Counted from the stretch's first letter, positions 18,103 to 27,507 are shown. The stretch: DNA of 64,000 bases from Haloferax prahovense DSM 18310 (GCF_000336815.1 NZ_AOLG01000047.1:389178-453177); one strand, 5' to 3'. The notes: generated by a model from the letters alone, not told the origin. Made by a program: numbers and translations.

Positions 18103-19734
18103 ATGGAACTCCTCGACAGCGAACGGGGGCAGGCGGTTCAGGTCGGCGCTATCCTCCTGTTCGGCTTCCTCGTTATCGGCCTGTCGCTCTACCAGGCGAC
18201 GGTCGTTCCCCAGCAGACGAAAGCGACGGAGTTCGGGGCCTATCTGGACGCCTCGGACGACCTCGTGTCGCTCCACAACGACGTGCTGGCGACCGCGACG
18301 AGAGGAGTGCAGTCAGGTGTCACGGTTCAGACCGGCGTCCAGTACCGCCCGCGCGTCGTCTTCATCAACCCCGGTCCGACGACCGGAAGCCTCGCGCTTA
18401 CGGACTCGCGGAACGTCACTATCGCCGGTGCCGACGCCGTCGACGGCGAACCCGAGGCCGTCCGGACGCTCTGGGACGGCGGGGCGCGAACCTACGAGAG
18501 CAAGGTCCTGCGCTACTCGCCGGACTACAACGAGTTCGACGGCACGCCGATTACGGTCTCCGGCGCGTCGGTCCAGCGCGAGGCCGGCGCGAACGTGGTC
18601 CCGCTCGGCGGCCAGACGCTCGTCTCGGGGAACCGAATCACCGTCGTCTCCGTCGACGGCCGAGTCGGTCAGACGGCGACTCGAACCCCGCTGACCGTCG
18701 CGCCCATCTCGTCGGCCACGCGGACGGTGACCGTGACGAACGAGTCCGACGAGGACATCACCCTGACTCTCCCGGTCGGGTCGAACGCGACGGCGTGGAG
18801 TCGGTCTCCGACCGCCGACCGGATGCTGGAGAACGTCCGGGTGAAAGCCGTTTCCGACCTCGGCGACGGCGCGGACCCGACGAACAGCCTCGTCCGCGTC
18901 ACCCTGAACGGCTCGTACACCTACGAACTCCGACTCGCCAAGGTCGAACTGTCGTCCTCGTCGGCCGCGTCGACGGTCGCCAGTCCCGACGGACAGTACC
19001 TCGTCCCGGTCACGACGGGAACTTCCGCCGCGCCCGGCGAGTCGACCGGAGTCGTCGTCGAGGCTCGCGACGGCTACAACAACCCTGTCGAAGGCGAGCG
19101 TATCGACTTCACCGTTACCGAAGGCGACGCGTCACCGACGAGTCGGACCATCACAACGACCGACGATGGCCGCGCCGGGTTCGCGTTCACGCCCGCCGCC
19201 GACGCGGACGGACCGATAACCATCCGGGCGTCGGGCGACCTCGACGGTGACGGGGCGGTCGAAGCAATCGAACAGACGACCTATACTGTCCCGCTCGTCA
19301 ACGGAAGCGGCGGTGGCGGCGGCACGGGCGCGGGAGACGACGGGTCGACAAGCGAGATTAATCCGCCGCAGGAGGACCAAGACGTCATCCTAACGGGGAC
19401 AACCGCCACGAACGGGAACGACGCCGCTCGAATCTCCCTCAACAACACCGGAACGGAGCGCGTCGTGACGAGTTTCCGCGTCTCGTTTTATTACCCCGAC
19501 CAGGGCGGTAACGGCGCCGAGACCGCGTCGTTCAACGGTTCTCCAGCTCAGAACGTTGGGGCTGATCAGTACACGCTTGGCCCGGACCGGGTCACGCTCC
19601 CGTCGGACGCGACGACGGACATCACCATCGACTTCGCGGCGAACAAGAACCTCGACACACGTGGCGACTTCTTCATCCTCACCGTCCAGTTCGACGACGG
19701 CGAGTTCGCGACGTACTTCGTCGCGGTCCCGTAG
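18103..19734 (+). CDS. Large pilin-like surface protein with Ig-like domain
   Basis: 543 aa from the ATG at 18103 (MELLDSERGQAVQVGAILL). The single N-terminal helix (about 13-33) after ERGQ resembles a type IV pilin-like signal. The long ectodomain includes RVVFINPGPTTGSLAL, TYESKVLRYSPDYNEFD and a bacterial Ig-like (big-1 type) domain around residues 310-390 (VEARDGYNNPVEGERIDFTV). A Gly/Ser linker and a beta-rich end follow. The same architecture occurs in the two proteins at 51.5-55.4 kb, so this is a third family member away from the pilus operon. TTTATCA at about 18074-18080 gives a leaderless transcript. Confidence 0.75.
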   Translation: MELLDSERGQAVQVGAILLFGFLVIGLSLYQATVVPQQTKATEFGAYLDASDDLVSLHNDVLATATRGVQSGVTVQTGVQYRPRVVFINPGPTTGSLALTDSRNVTIAGADAVDGEPEAVRTLWDGGARTYESKVLRYSPDYNEFDGTPITVSGASVQREAGANVVPLGGQTLVSGNRITVVSVDGRVGQTATRTPLTVAPISSATRTVTVTNESDEDITLTLPVGSNATAWSRSPTADRMLENVRVKAVSDLGDGADPTNSLVRVTLNGSYTYELRLAKVELSSSSAASTVASPDGQYLVPVTTGTSAAPGESTGVVVEARDGYNNPVEGERIDFTVTEGDASPTSRTITTTDDGRAGFAFTPAADADGPITIRASGDLDGDGAVEAIEQTTYTVPLVNGSGGGGGTGAGDDGSTSEINPPQEDQDVILTGTTATNGNDAARISLNNTGTERVVTSFRVSFYYPDQGGNGAETASFNGSPAQNVGADQYTLGPDRVTLPSDATTDITIDFAANKNLDTRGDFFILTVQFDDGEFATYFVAVP

Positions 19735-19836
19735 CCGGGGCTCGCCGTCGGAACTACAGGTGGGCCGATTCCGGGGGACCCCGACGCTCTCGGCGGTCGA
19801 AAAGCGAGACGAAAAGCAGCGTGAGAGAGGCCGAGC

Positions 19837-20424
19837 TTAGTCTTCTTCTTCGACGACCTCGGGCTCCGAGAGACCGCTCTGGAGGCTGTCGAGGCCGTTG
19901 ACCCACTCGGTGACGAGTCCGAATTCGAGTTCGTCGAGAACCTCGATATCGAGGTCCTCGCCGTCGATGACGCGGGTGCCGACCTGGACGATGTAGCCGA
20001 GCGCGCTGTCGAGGTCGTCGGCGGCCTCGGCGTCCGCGGCGGCGCGGATGTAGGCGTCCATGTCGTCTTCGAGTTCGGCGGGGCCGGCGACGATGAACTC
20101 CTCGGCGGCGAAGAAGGCACACGAGAGGCTCGTCTGGACGCTCCCGATGAGGATTTCGGCCTCCTCGTTCTCCGACTCGAACTCGGGCTCGACCATGACG
20201 ATGTCGTGGACGGTCGAAAGCTCGTCGAGCGCCTCTTCTTCGCCCAGCGTGTCGTCGTCGTAGGCGGTCAGAATCTTGGCGATGGCGATGGCCGCGTCGT
20301 TCTGGATGTTCATCAGAAGACGGCCGGTCTCCTCGCTTTCGAGGTCCAGGTCCTCTTCTTCGACGCGCGTCAACCAGTTCTGCCAGCGTTCCGGCGAGTA
20401 GTATCGTTCCTCGGCCTCGGTCAT
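19837..20424 (-). CDS. DUF2150 family protein
   Basis: 195 aa, very acidic, from the ATG at 20424 (MTEAEERYYSPERWQNWLTR). It is helical, with RLLMNIQNDAAIAIAKILTA and SALGYIVQVGTRVIDGEDLD, and matches the archaeal DUF2150 family as I recall it. No function is established. No membrane segment or catalytic motif is seen. It is convergent with the pilin-like gene before it. Confidence 0.7.
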   Translation of the reverse strand: MTEAEERYYSPERWQNWLTRVEEEDLDLESEETGRLLMNIQNDAAIAIAKILTAYDDDTLGEEEALDELSTVHDIVMVEPEFESENEEAEILIGSVQTSLSCAFFAAEEFIVAGPAELEDDMDAYIRAAADAEAADDLDSALGYIVQVGTRVIDGEDLDIEVLDELEFGLVTEWVNGLDSLQSGLSEPEVVEEED

Positions 20425-20563
20425 ACCTACAACCTCCCGTGCCGGACTCAAATGCCTTTCTTATCCTGCTCGTGACCGTGTGAGGGCTCGACGTGGGAGA
20501 AGACGGCGCAATTCGGCTCGTGCGCCGGTCTCGGTGGCCGTTCCGCGCTCCGCCCGACGGTCC

Positions 20564-21412
20564 CTATCGGTCGAGCGTCGCTTCGGTGTCGACGCCGTAG
20601 ACCAGCGCGGGCGTCTCGACGTGGGCGTTCCTGACGGCGTCCTCGCGCCCCTCGTCGAGGAGCCAATCGACGCGCCGGGGGACGGTCTTCGGCCCCATCA
20701 CCGCTCCGGGCCGGTCGGGGTCGTCGATGAAGTCGGTCTCCATGAGGAACGGGTCGCCCCGCTCAGCGGCGTCTTCGAGGCGGTCCTTGTCGCTCATGAC
20801 GCTCGGCGTGCCGCCGGCCAGGTGGCCCTGCGCGTAGTGTTTGACCACGCGCTCTCCGGGGACGCCGCGCTCGGCGGCCCACTCGGCCACGTCCGAGAGG
20901 TCGGTCGTCGACTCCGTGTGGAGTTGGAGCGCGCAGTCGCAGTCCGCGGCGAGGTCGAGGCCGTGTCCGAGGACGGCGTTCGAGGCCTCCCAGACGGCGT
21001 CCGTGACCTCGTAGTGCGGGCGGCCGGACTTGAGCGCGAGCGCGTCGCCCCCGCGGACGAACTCGGCGGCGGTGTCGAGACCGGCGCACATCAGGTCGCG
21101 GGCGTCCTCGGGGTCGTAGCCGCGGTCGTCGACGAGTTTCGAGACGAGGCCGGGGTGGACGCCGAGGACCGGCCACGCGCGTCCGGGAAGTAGTTCGGAA
21201 GCCTCGCGGACGACCTCGACCGTCGTCTCGAACACCGGGCGGAAGTCCTCGCCCGTCTCGACCTCGTGGCCGAGGAGCCACGAGGGCTTGTTGACGACGA
21301 GGAGATGCGTGCCGCCGCTCCGGGCGAAATCCTTCACCGCCTCCAGCCCGCGCCCGTGGTCCGGGTCGAGGTGGAGGTGGTTGTCCACGACCGGCGTGTC
21401 GAACTCCTGCAT
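20564..21412 (-). CDS. TatD-related metal-dependent hydrolase
   Basis: 282 aa. TIM-barrel hydrolase with NHLHLDPDHGRGLEAVKDFA (HxH at the start), LGVHPGLVSKL, LQLHTESTTD, RVVKHYAQGH and the late FLMETDFIDDP (metal Asp). It belongs to the archaeal TatD-like branch; bacterial TatD is a DNase, but the archaeal substrate is not established. Length is normal. Confidence 0.82.
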   Translation of the reverse strand: MQEFDTPVVDNHLHLDPDHGRGLEAVKDFARSGGTHLLVVNKPSWLLGHEVETGEDFRPVFETTVEVVREASELLPGRAWPVLGVHPGLVSKLVDDRGYDPEDARDLMCAGLDTAAEFVRGGDALALKSGRPHYEVTDAVWEASNAVLGHGLDLAADCDCALQLHTESTTDLSDVAEWAAERGVPGERVVKHYAQGHLAGGTPSVMSDKDRLEDAAERGDPFLMETDFIDDPDRPGAVMGPKTVPRRVDWLLDEGREDAVRNAHVETPALVYGVDTEATLDR

Positions 21413-21554
21413 GGACGAGTGGTCGGTCGGGGGAGGAAAAAGCGAACCGTTCGCGGTCGAGTCGGTGTGTGGTTGGTGCGGTGTCGTTGCGGCGTCGATG
21501 TCAGGGCAGGCGGCGTCGGGAGAGCCGGTGACACCGGCCCGCTCGTCTCCCGGC

Positions 21555-22031
21555 TCAGTCGCCGCCGTCGGCGAGTTCGTCGAGCGTCATCGCGTGGGTC
21601 GCCGCGTTCTGGAGCGCGTCCGAGCGGCCGTAGCTCCCCGGCGCGATGGCGACCGTCCGCAGGCCGTAGGCGTTGGCCGTCTCCAGGGCGGGCTTGAAGT
21701 CGGTGTCCCGCGAGGCGACCGCGATGACGTCGGCGCGGTCCTCGACGGCGTACCGGGTGAGGTCGACCGCGAGCTTCACGTCCACGTCGCCGCTCGTGAC
21801 GATGACCTCGAAGCCGCGCGCCTCGGCCGCCTGAATCAGCCCCGGCGTGGCGTGCTCGTCGAGGTAGAGCCGCGCCGCGCTCAACTGCCCGCCGAGCGAG
21901 CGAGCCGCCGCCCGGATGTCGTCTAAGTCCACGTCGAACTCGTCGCGGAGGACGTTCGGGCCGTCCACGAAGAGCGCCACTCGGCCCGACGGGAGCCCGT
22001 CGGGACCGACCAACCGCCGCAGGAGGTCCAT
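21555..22031 (-). CDS. NYN-domain (PIN-like) protein
   Basis: 158 aa from the ATG at 22031 (MDLLRRLVGPDGLPSGRVAL). NYN fold with the acidic residues of a PIN-like nuclease: VALFVDGPNVLRDEF, a central VTSGDVDVKLAVDLTR and VIAVASRDTDFKPAL. The family is thought to be a ribonuclease acting on RNA; this is a family-level inference. It follows the direction of the TatD gene, 142 bases upstream of it. Confidence 0.82.
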   Translation of the reverse strand: MDLLRRLVGPDGLPSGRVALFVDGPNVLRDEFDVDLDDIRAAARSLGGQLSAARLYLDEHATPGLIQAAEARGFEVIVTSGDVDVKLAVDLTRYAVEDRADVIAVASRDTDFKPALETANAYGLRTVAIAPGSYGRSDALQNAATHAMTLDELADGGD

Positions 22032-22226
22032 ACACCATCTCACCCGGTTTCGGGTTTATAAATTTCGAGGGAGGGGCGACCGAAGCAGGAACGACGATTC
22101 GGGAATCTGTCGAGGATTTATTTTGGTTTACGATTCTGTTCCGAATGGTCTTTGAAGAACAGGCTGAAATTGAAATTTCAGTCAAGCTAACAAATATTGC
22201 CACGGTCTCCCGAGACATGTGTGCCC

Positions 22227-23789
22227 ATGGCAGGCACACCGAACTTCGACAGACGAACCTTCCTGAAACTCGCCGCGGCCGCCGGGCTGACCGGCGCGGC
22301 AGGCGTGACCACCGCGACGCCCGGTCGGTCCCCCGGCCCGAAGAAAGAAGAGATTCTCGTCGGCGTCTCGAAGACGGCCGACAGTCCGCGCAAGGCCGTG
22401 GAAAAGCACGTTCCCGGCAACGCGACGGTCGTCCACGAAAACAAGACCCTCAGTTACGTGGCCGTCAAGTTCCCGTCGGTCGCCGCCGACCGCGCCCGCG
22501 AGAACTTCATCTCGGCCGTCACGAAGCGCGACGAGGTAAAGTACGCGGAGAAGAACGTCACCCATCAGGCGCTCTACACGACGAACGACCCGCAGTACGG
22601 CAGTCAGTACGCCCCGCAGCAGGTGAACGCCGACACCGCGTGGGACACCACGCTCGGCAGTTCCGACGTGACCGTCGCCGTGGTCGACCAGGGGGTCAAG
22701 TACGACCACCCCGACCTCTCGGCGCAGTTCGGCTCCGACAAGGGCCAGGACTTCGTCGACGCCGACGGCGACCCGTATCCGGACGTGCTCGCCGACGAGT
22801 ACCACGGCACCCACGTCGCCGGCATCGCCGCCGGCACCACCGACAACAGCGAGGGCATCGGCGGCATCAGCGACTCCTCGCTCCTCTCGGGGCGGGCGCT
22901 CTCTGAATCCGGCAGCGGCTCGACGAGCGACATCGCCGACGCCATCGAGTGGGCCGCGGACCAGGGCGCAGACGTCATCAACCTCTCGCTCGGCGGGGGC
23001 GGTTACACGTCCACGATGAAGAACGCCGTGTCGTACGCGACCCAGCAGGGGAGCCTCGTCGTCGCCGCCGCCGGCAACGACGGGAGCGGGAGCGTGTCGT
23101 ACCCCGCCGCATACAGCGAGTGCGTCGCCGTCTCCGCGCTCGACCCCGACGAGACGCTGGCGTCGTACTCGAACTACGGTACCGACATCGACCTCGCCGC
23201 CCCGGGGACGAACGTCCTCTCGTGTTGGACGACCGATACCGAGTACAAGGAAATCTCTGGCACGTCGATGGCGACGCCGGTGGTCTCGGGGGTCGCCGGG
23301 CTCACGCTCGCCGTCTACGACCTCTCGCCGGCCGACCTGCGGAGCCAGCTCAAGAACACCGCGGTCGACGTCGGCCTCTCCGAGAACGAACAGGGAGCGG
23401 GCCGCGTCGACGCCGCGAACGCCGTCACGACCGAGCCGGGAAGCGGCGGCGGCGGCGGTGGCGGCGGCGACTCGACCACCTCCACCATCGACGACTCGCT
23501 GTCGTCGTCGGCCGACTCCGACTGCTGGAGCTACGCGTGGGAGTACGGCTCGCCGTCGCAGGTCGTCGTCGACCTCAGCGGGCCGTCGAGCGCCGACTTC
23601 GACCTCTACGTCAACGAGGGCTCGGGGACGTGCCCCACGACCGGGTCCTACGACTACCGCTCGTGGACCACGGACAGCGAAGAGCAGATAGTCATCGACG
23701 ACCCCGACACGTCGGCCGACCTCTCGGTGCTGGTCGACAGCTACTCCGGCGGCGGCAGCTACACCGTGACCGTCACCGAAAAGGAGTAA
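22227..23789 (+). CDS. hly: Halolysin, secreted subtilisin-like serine protease
   Basis: 520 aa preproprotein. A Tat signal (DRRTFLKLAAAAGLTGAAG, residues 8-26) leads to a propeptide with an I9-like fold up to about residue 117, then the S8 catalytic domain. The triad is D154 (VAVVDQG), H193 (HGTHVAG) and S347 (GTSMATP); N284 in AAGND is the oxyanion residue. A poly-Gly linker near residue 410 precedes a C-terminal extension (about 420-520) with two cysteines, typical of halolysins and needed for salt-active folding in studied homologues. Length and triad positions fit the halolysin family. Halolysins are usually made on entry to stationary phase; nothing here shows the control. Confidence 0.95.
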   Translation: MAGTPNFDRRTFLKLAAAAGLTGAAGVTTATPGRSPGPKKEEILVGVSKTADSPRKAVEKHVPGNATVVHENKTLSYVAVKFPSVAADRARENFISAVTKRDEVKYAEKNVTHQALYTTNDPQYGSQYAPQQVNADTAWDTTLGSSDVTVAVVDQGVKYDHPDLSAQFGSDKGQDFVDADGDPYPDVLADEYHGTHVAGIAAGTTDNSEGIGGISDSSLLSGRALSESGSGSTSDIADAIEWAADQGADVINLSLGGGGYTSTMKNAVSYATQQGSLVVAAAGNDGSGSVSYPAAYSECVAVSALDPDETLASYSNYGTDIDLAAPGTNVLSCWTTDTEYKEISGTSMATPVVSGVAGLTLAVYDLSPADLRSQLKNTAVDVGLSENEQGAGRVDAANAVTTEPGSGGGGGGGGDSTTSTIDDSLSSSADSDCWSYAWEYGSPSQVVVDLSGPSSADFDLYVNEGSGTCPTTGSYDYRSWTTDSEEQIVIDDPDTSADLSVLVDSYSGGGSYTVTVTEKE

Positions 23790-23939
23790 CCGCGACCGCC
23801 GACTCGGTGGCGGGACCGAACCGATAGCCGACTTCATGAGCAGGTGACCGCCGCGCCCGCGACGCGTCGCGCGGCGTCACATTCCGATTCTGCGGAACCT
23901 CGCGATGCGCTGATGCGACCGCGACGCGTAGTGTCACCC

Positions 23940-25232
23940 ATGGAGGGGGACAAACCGACGGTCACCGTGGGGATTCTGGGGTTCCACGACAGCAGGGAGA
24001 CGAAAGCCATCAGCAACGCGGTCACGGCGCTCGGCCACGAGGCTGTCTGGCTCCACGAGGAGGCGGTCGGTATCGACGTGTCGCCGTCGGGCGTCGCGCT
24101 CGACCCCGACGTCGACGTGGTGGTCAATCGGCTCCTGCTGTCGAAGTCGACGAGCCCGCTCGAAGACCTCTCTATCGCCAGTTGCTACGCCGCGGTTCGG
24201 CCCGTACTCAACGACCCGCGGAACGTCCTCTTCGCGGTCCACAAACACGCGACTTCGAGCAGACTGGCCGCCGCGGGCGTCCCGGTGCCGCACACGTACA
24301 TGGCCACCGCGGACGCCAGGCTGAACGCCGCGCGAGAGGGGTTCGGGACGCCGGTCGTCTACAAGACGGCCATCGGGACCAACGGCGGAGGGACGTGGCT
24401 GGTCGACCACGACCGGGCCGTCTCGGCGACCGTCGACGGCCGGCGAGCGTTCATTCAGGAGTACGTCGACGCGAGTGAACGCCACCGCGACCTCCGAATC
24501 TATATCGTCGACGACGAGGTCGTCGGCGCGATGTACCGATACGCCCCGGCGGGTGACTGGCGCACGAACGTCGCGCTCGGCGGCGACGTCGAGGACGCGA
24601 CGGAGGAACTCTCGCCGGAGGCCGCGGAAACGGCGCTCCGGGCGGCGAGGGCGCTCGGTCTCGACTACGCCGGCGTCGACCTCATCGAGAGCGACGACGG
24701 CTGGGTCGTCCTCGAAGTCAACCCGACGGCGGGGTTCCGCGGGCTCTTCCGCGCCACCGGTCGGTCGCCCGCGGCGGCCATCGCCCGCCTCGCAATCGAG
24801 CGCGCCGGCGGACGCGTCGACCCGGCGCTCGTCGAGCGGGTCGGGCGCTCTCTCGACGGGACGCGACCGGCAGACGCCCCTTCGGGAATCCGCGACGAGC
24901 GAGTCCCCGTCGTCGGCCACGCGGAGCGCGTGACCGTCACCGGCGTCAGCGGGTCGAAAGCGGTGCTCGCGCGCATCGACACCGCCGCGTCGACGACGCG
25001 AATCGACCCCCGGTTGGCGGCCGACCTCGGTACCGAGCCGCCGGACGTGGTTGACGACGGCGCGCCCCCGCGAGTGGATATCGTGGTCGAACTCGCGGGG
25101 GAACGGCGGACCGTGACCGCGGTGCTCGACGAGGACGTGGGTCCGGAGACGCCGCTTCGAATCGGCCGAGACCTGCTCCGCGACTACTACGTCGACGTGC
25201 GCCGGGGCGTCCGCGGCGACGCGGGTGACTAA
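23940..25232 (+). CDS. RimK-like ATP-grasp ligase fused to a RimB/retropepsin-like domain
   Basis: 430 aa from the ATG at 23940 (MEGDKPTVTVGILGFHDSRE); ATG 23913 is an alternative. Residues 1-about 300 form a RimK-type ATP-grasp ligase: VVYKTAIGTNGGGTWLVD, RDLRIYIVDDEVVGAMYRY, GDWRTNVALGGDVEDA and VLEVNPTAGFRGL. Residues about 320-430 match the RimB/ATP-dependent zinc protease type domain: VPVVGHAERVTVTG, ARIDTAASTTRIDP and PLRIGRDLL. RimK enzymes add glutamate to proteins or small molecules; RimB-like proteases are often genetic partners. The usual DTGA catalytic motif reads DTAA here, so protease activity is doubtful. Substrate unknown. Confidence 0.85.
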   Translation: MEGDKPTVTVGILGFHDSRETKAISNAVTALGHEAVWLHEEAVGIDVSPSGVALDPDVDVVVNRLLLSKSTSPLEDLSIASCYAAVRPVLNDPRNVLFAVHKHATSSRLAAAGVPVPHTYMATADARLNAAREGFGTPVVYKTAIGTNGGGTWLVDHDRAVSATVDGRRAFIQEYVDASERHRDLRIYIVDDEVVGAMYRYAPAGDWRTNVALGGDVEDATEELSPEAAETALRAARALGLDYAGVDLIESDDGWVVLEVNPTAGFRGLFRATGRSPAAAIARLAIERAGGRVDPALVERVGRSLDGTRPADAPSGIRDERVPVVGHAERVTVTGVSGSKAVLARIDTAASTTRIDPRLAADLGTEPPDVVDDGAPPRVDIVVELAGERRTVTAVLDEDVGPETPLRIGRDLLRDYYVDVRRGVRGDAGD

Positions 25233-25570
25233 TGAAACCGGATATATCAAGCCATTCGGTTAATTGGCTCCAACCCCTAGGATGACCGCGCCCCGTCCCC
25301 GATTCGAGAAGCCGTACTTACGCGACACGATTCGTTTCGACGACCCACCCGCGCTCGATAGCGTGGCCGTGTCGCGTCACGTCCCACGCCGGTCGCAACC
25401 CAACAGCCGGCGCACGGCGCGTCGAATCGACCACCGGACGCGGGCCATTCTCCGAAAATCGACTGACGGCGAGCGGACAGTTTCCCGTGGGGAACAATCA
25501 CGATGTGGTTTATAACGATTTACTAAACGCACCGCCGGGTTTTATGTATCCAATTAACATATAATTGGGT
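25233..25570 (+). other. 338-base intergenic region with two copies of a CCAATTAAC motif
   Basis: It holds a possible TATA (GATATATC, 25241-25248), GTTAATTGG at 25259-25267 (the reverse complement of CCAATTAAC at 25550-25558) and the promoter of the next gene. An open frame of 77 codons from ATG 25282 lacks protein-like composition and is left out. Confidence 0.5.
25550..25568. promoter_or_regulatory. Palindromic operator-like site over the start of the small gene at 25571
   Basis: CCAATTA, five bases, TAATTGG: seven-base perfect arms. It lies between a TATA-like TTTATGTA (25540-25547) and the ATG at 25571, so it covers the expected transcription start. A regulator bound there would block transcription. 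Confidence 0.5.
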
Positions 25571-25822
25571 ATGTCTGAGACAGCGTCCAGAAATAATTCG
25601 AATACGTTCACAATCGTAAACGAGGTAAACGACCACGGTGCGGCGACCCTCCGCGGCGACAACGGCTCGACGTACCACGTGACCTCCTACGAGAACAGCA
25701 CCTTCCGCGCCTACCTCGCGAACCACCACGCCGGCGACCGCGTGCGGATGGACATCGAGCGGGCCGGCGTTCGCGCGAACGTCTGGCAGGTGTCGGCGCT
25801 CTACCCCGGCGCTAACGAGTGA
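25571..25822 (+). CDS. Small soluble protein of unknown function
   Basis: 83 aa, MSETASRNNSNTFTIVNEVN. The middle shows a small beta-rich domain (GAATLRGDNGSTYHVTSYEN, then RVRMDIERAGVRANVW). Similar small proteins are common in haloarchaea; I do not know a role. The TATA-like element 27 bases upstream predicts a leaderless transcript, and a palindrome covers the start site, so the gene is probably tightly regulated. Confidence 0.7.
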   Translation: MSETASRNNSNTFTIVNEVNDHGAATLRGDNGSTYHVTSYENSTFRAYLANHHAGDRVRMDIERAGVRANVWQVSALYPGANE

Positions 25823-25940
25823 CGCCGCAGGCGGCGGACGCTCACACGCGGTTTGTGACCAATCGGTCGACCGACCGCCGTGCAGACGGCCCAACCGCTG
25901 TCGCGGCGGTGGGACGAAAAACGGTGGTCGAAACCGGGCG

Positions 25941-27203
25941 CTACTCGTAGACTTCGAGGACTTTGCCGGCCGCGATGGTCTGTCCCATGTCGCGGATGGC
26001 GAAGCTGCCGAGTTCGGCGATTTCTGACGACGGTTCGATGCTGAGCGGCTTCTGGGGACGCAGCGTGACGACGGCGGCGTCGCCGGCCTTGATGAAGTCC
26101 GGCTCTTCCTCTGCGACCTCGCCCGACGCGGGGTCGAGCTTCTGGTCGAGCGACTCGAACGTGCAGGCGACCTGCGCCGTGTGCGCGTGGATGACCGGCG
26201 TGTAGCCCGCCGTGATGACCGAGGGGTGTTGCATCACGACGATTTGCGCCTTGAACGTCTTGGCGACCGACGGCGGGTCGTCGGCCGGGCCGCAGACGTC
26301 GCCGCGGCGGATGTCGTCCTTGCCCACGCCGCGGACGTTGAAGCCGACGTTGTCGCCGGGGCCCGCCTCCGGGACCTCCTCGTGGTGCATCTCGATGGTT
26401 TTCACCTCGCCACCCGCGTCAGAGGGCATGAACCGGACGTTGTCGCCGGTCTTGAGAATCCCCGTCTCGACGCGGCCGACCGGGACCGTCCCGATGCCGG
26501 AGATGGTGTACACGTCCTGAATCGGGACGCGGAGCGGCGCGTCCGTCGGCGGTGACGGCTCTGGGAGGTTGTTGAGTGACTCCAGTACGGTCGGCCCGTC
26601 GAACCACGGCATGTTCTCCGATGGCTCGGAGATGTTGTCGCCCTCGAACGCCGAGATGGGGATGAAGCCGGCGTCGTCGGAGTTGAACCGTACCTGGTTC
26701 AGGAGCTGTTGGACCTCCTCTTTGACCTGCTTGTAGGAGTCCTCGCTGTAGTCGACGACGTCCATCTTGTTGACCGCGATGATGAGTTCCTCGATACCGA
26801 GCGTTCGGGCGAGGAAGACGTGCTCGCGGGTCTGCGGTGCGACGCCGTCGTCGGCGGCGACGACGAGAATCGCGTGGTCGGCCTGCGACGCACCCGTAAT
26901 CATGTTCTTCACGAAGTCGCGGTGGCCGGGCGTGTCCACGATGGTGAAGTAGTACTTGTCCGTGTCGAAGCGCTGGTGGGCGATGTCGATGGTGACGCCG
27001 CGTTCGCGCTCCTCGGCGAGGTTGTCCATGACGTAGGCGAACTCGAAGCCCGACTTCCCCTTGGACGCCGCCTCCTCGCGGTGCTGTTCGATGATGTGTT
27101 CCGGGACGCTGCCTGTCTCGAACAGGAGCCGGCCGACGAGCGTGGACTTCCCGTGGTCGACGTGTCCGATGATGGCTAGGTTTTGGTGTGGTTTGTCTGC
27201 CAT
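25941..27203 (-). CDS. Elongation factor 1-alpha (EF-Tu class GTPase), stand-alone copy
   Basis: 420 aa from the ATG at 27203 ([20 protein letters not shown]). GTPase motifs: [25 protein letters not shown] and NKMD. Domains 2 and 3 are complete ([55 protein letters not shown]). It should bring aminoacyl-tRNA to the ribosome. Two points are odd. The S10, S7 and S12 genes that normally flank archaeal EF-1alpha are absent. The G3 motif reads DTPGH where archaeal and eukaryal EF-1alpha usually have DCPGH. It is therefore probably a second paralogue. Archaeal SelB is ruled out by overall similarity and length. Confidence 0.9.
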   Translation of the reverse strand: MADKPHQNLAIIGHVDHGKSTLVGRLLFETGSVPEHIIEQHREEAASKGKSGFEFAYVMDNLAEERERGVTIDIAHQRFDTDKYYFTIVDTPGHRDFVKNMITGASQADHAILVVAADDGVAPQTREHVFLARTLGIEELIIAVNKMDVVDYSEDSYKQVKEEVQQLLNQVRFNSDDAGFIPISAFEGDNISEPSENMPWFDGPTVLESLNNLPEPSPPTDAPLRVPIQDVYTISGIGTVPVGRVETGILKTGDNVRFMPSDAGGEVKTIEMHHEEVPEAGPGDNVGFNVRGVGKDDIRRGDVCGPADDPPSVAKTFKAQIVVMQHPSVITAGYTPVIHAHTAQVACTFESLDQKLDPASGEVAEEEPDFIKAGDAAVVTLRPQKPLSIEPSSEIAELGSFAIRDMGQTIAAGKVLEVYE

Positions 27204-27402
27204 GGGTATCAGGGCGGTGTCGCCCAGTTTGATAGAATATGACACCCAAAGGTAAATCCGTTTTCCCGGGGCGAAGCGCGTCTCGCGCCGGTTCAGACGG
27301 GTCGTTGAAACGGGCTATCAGGAAACGCGAAAACTCAGGAAATCAGTCATGTCGCGGCGCAGTCGGGCGAACTGAAAGGAGAACCGAACCCCGACGAACC
27401 GC

Positions 27403-27507
27403 TCAGAACCCGCGCATCGCGGCGGCCATGTCGGCGAAGGTGGCCGTGCGGCGAACGGACTGCTCGTGAGCGTCGGGCGCGTCGGTGTTATCTTTTACAA
27501 CAATCAT
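27403..27507 (-). CDS. Possible 34-aa leaderless small protein
   Basis: Reads MIVVKDNTDAPDAHEQSVRR and ends FADMAAAMRGF. The ATG at 27507 is about 27 bases from a TATA-like ATTTATTAC (minus strand, about 27528-27537), the classic leaderless spacing. Composition is acidic and protein-like. No family is recognised. It is divergent from the Lrp-type regulator and may be its target. Confidence 0.45.
   Translation of the reverse strand: MIVVKDNTDAPDAHEQSVRRTATFADMAAAMRGF

Noticed and set aside
25282-25515. 77-codon frame from ATG 25282, with a TATA-like box upstream
   Set aside because: Arg- and Thr-rich composition with no conserved look; a minus-strand frame overlaps equally well. The promoter-like motif is kept as a feature of the gap.
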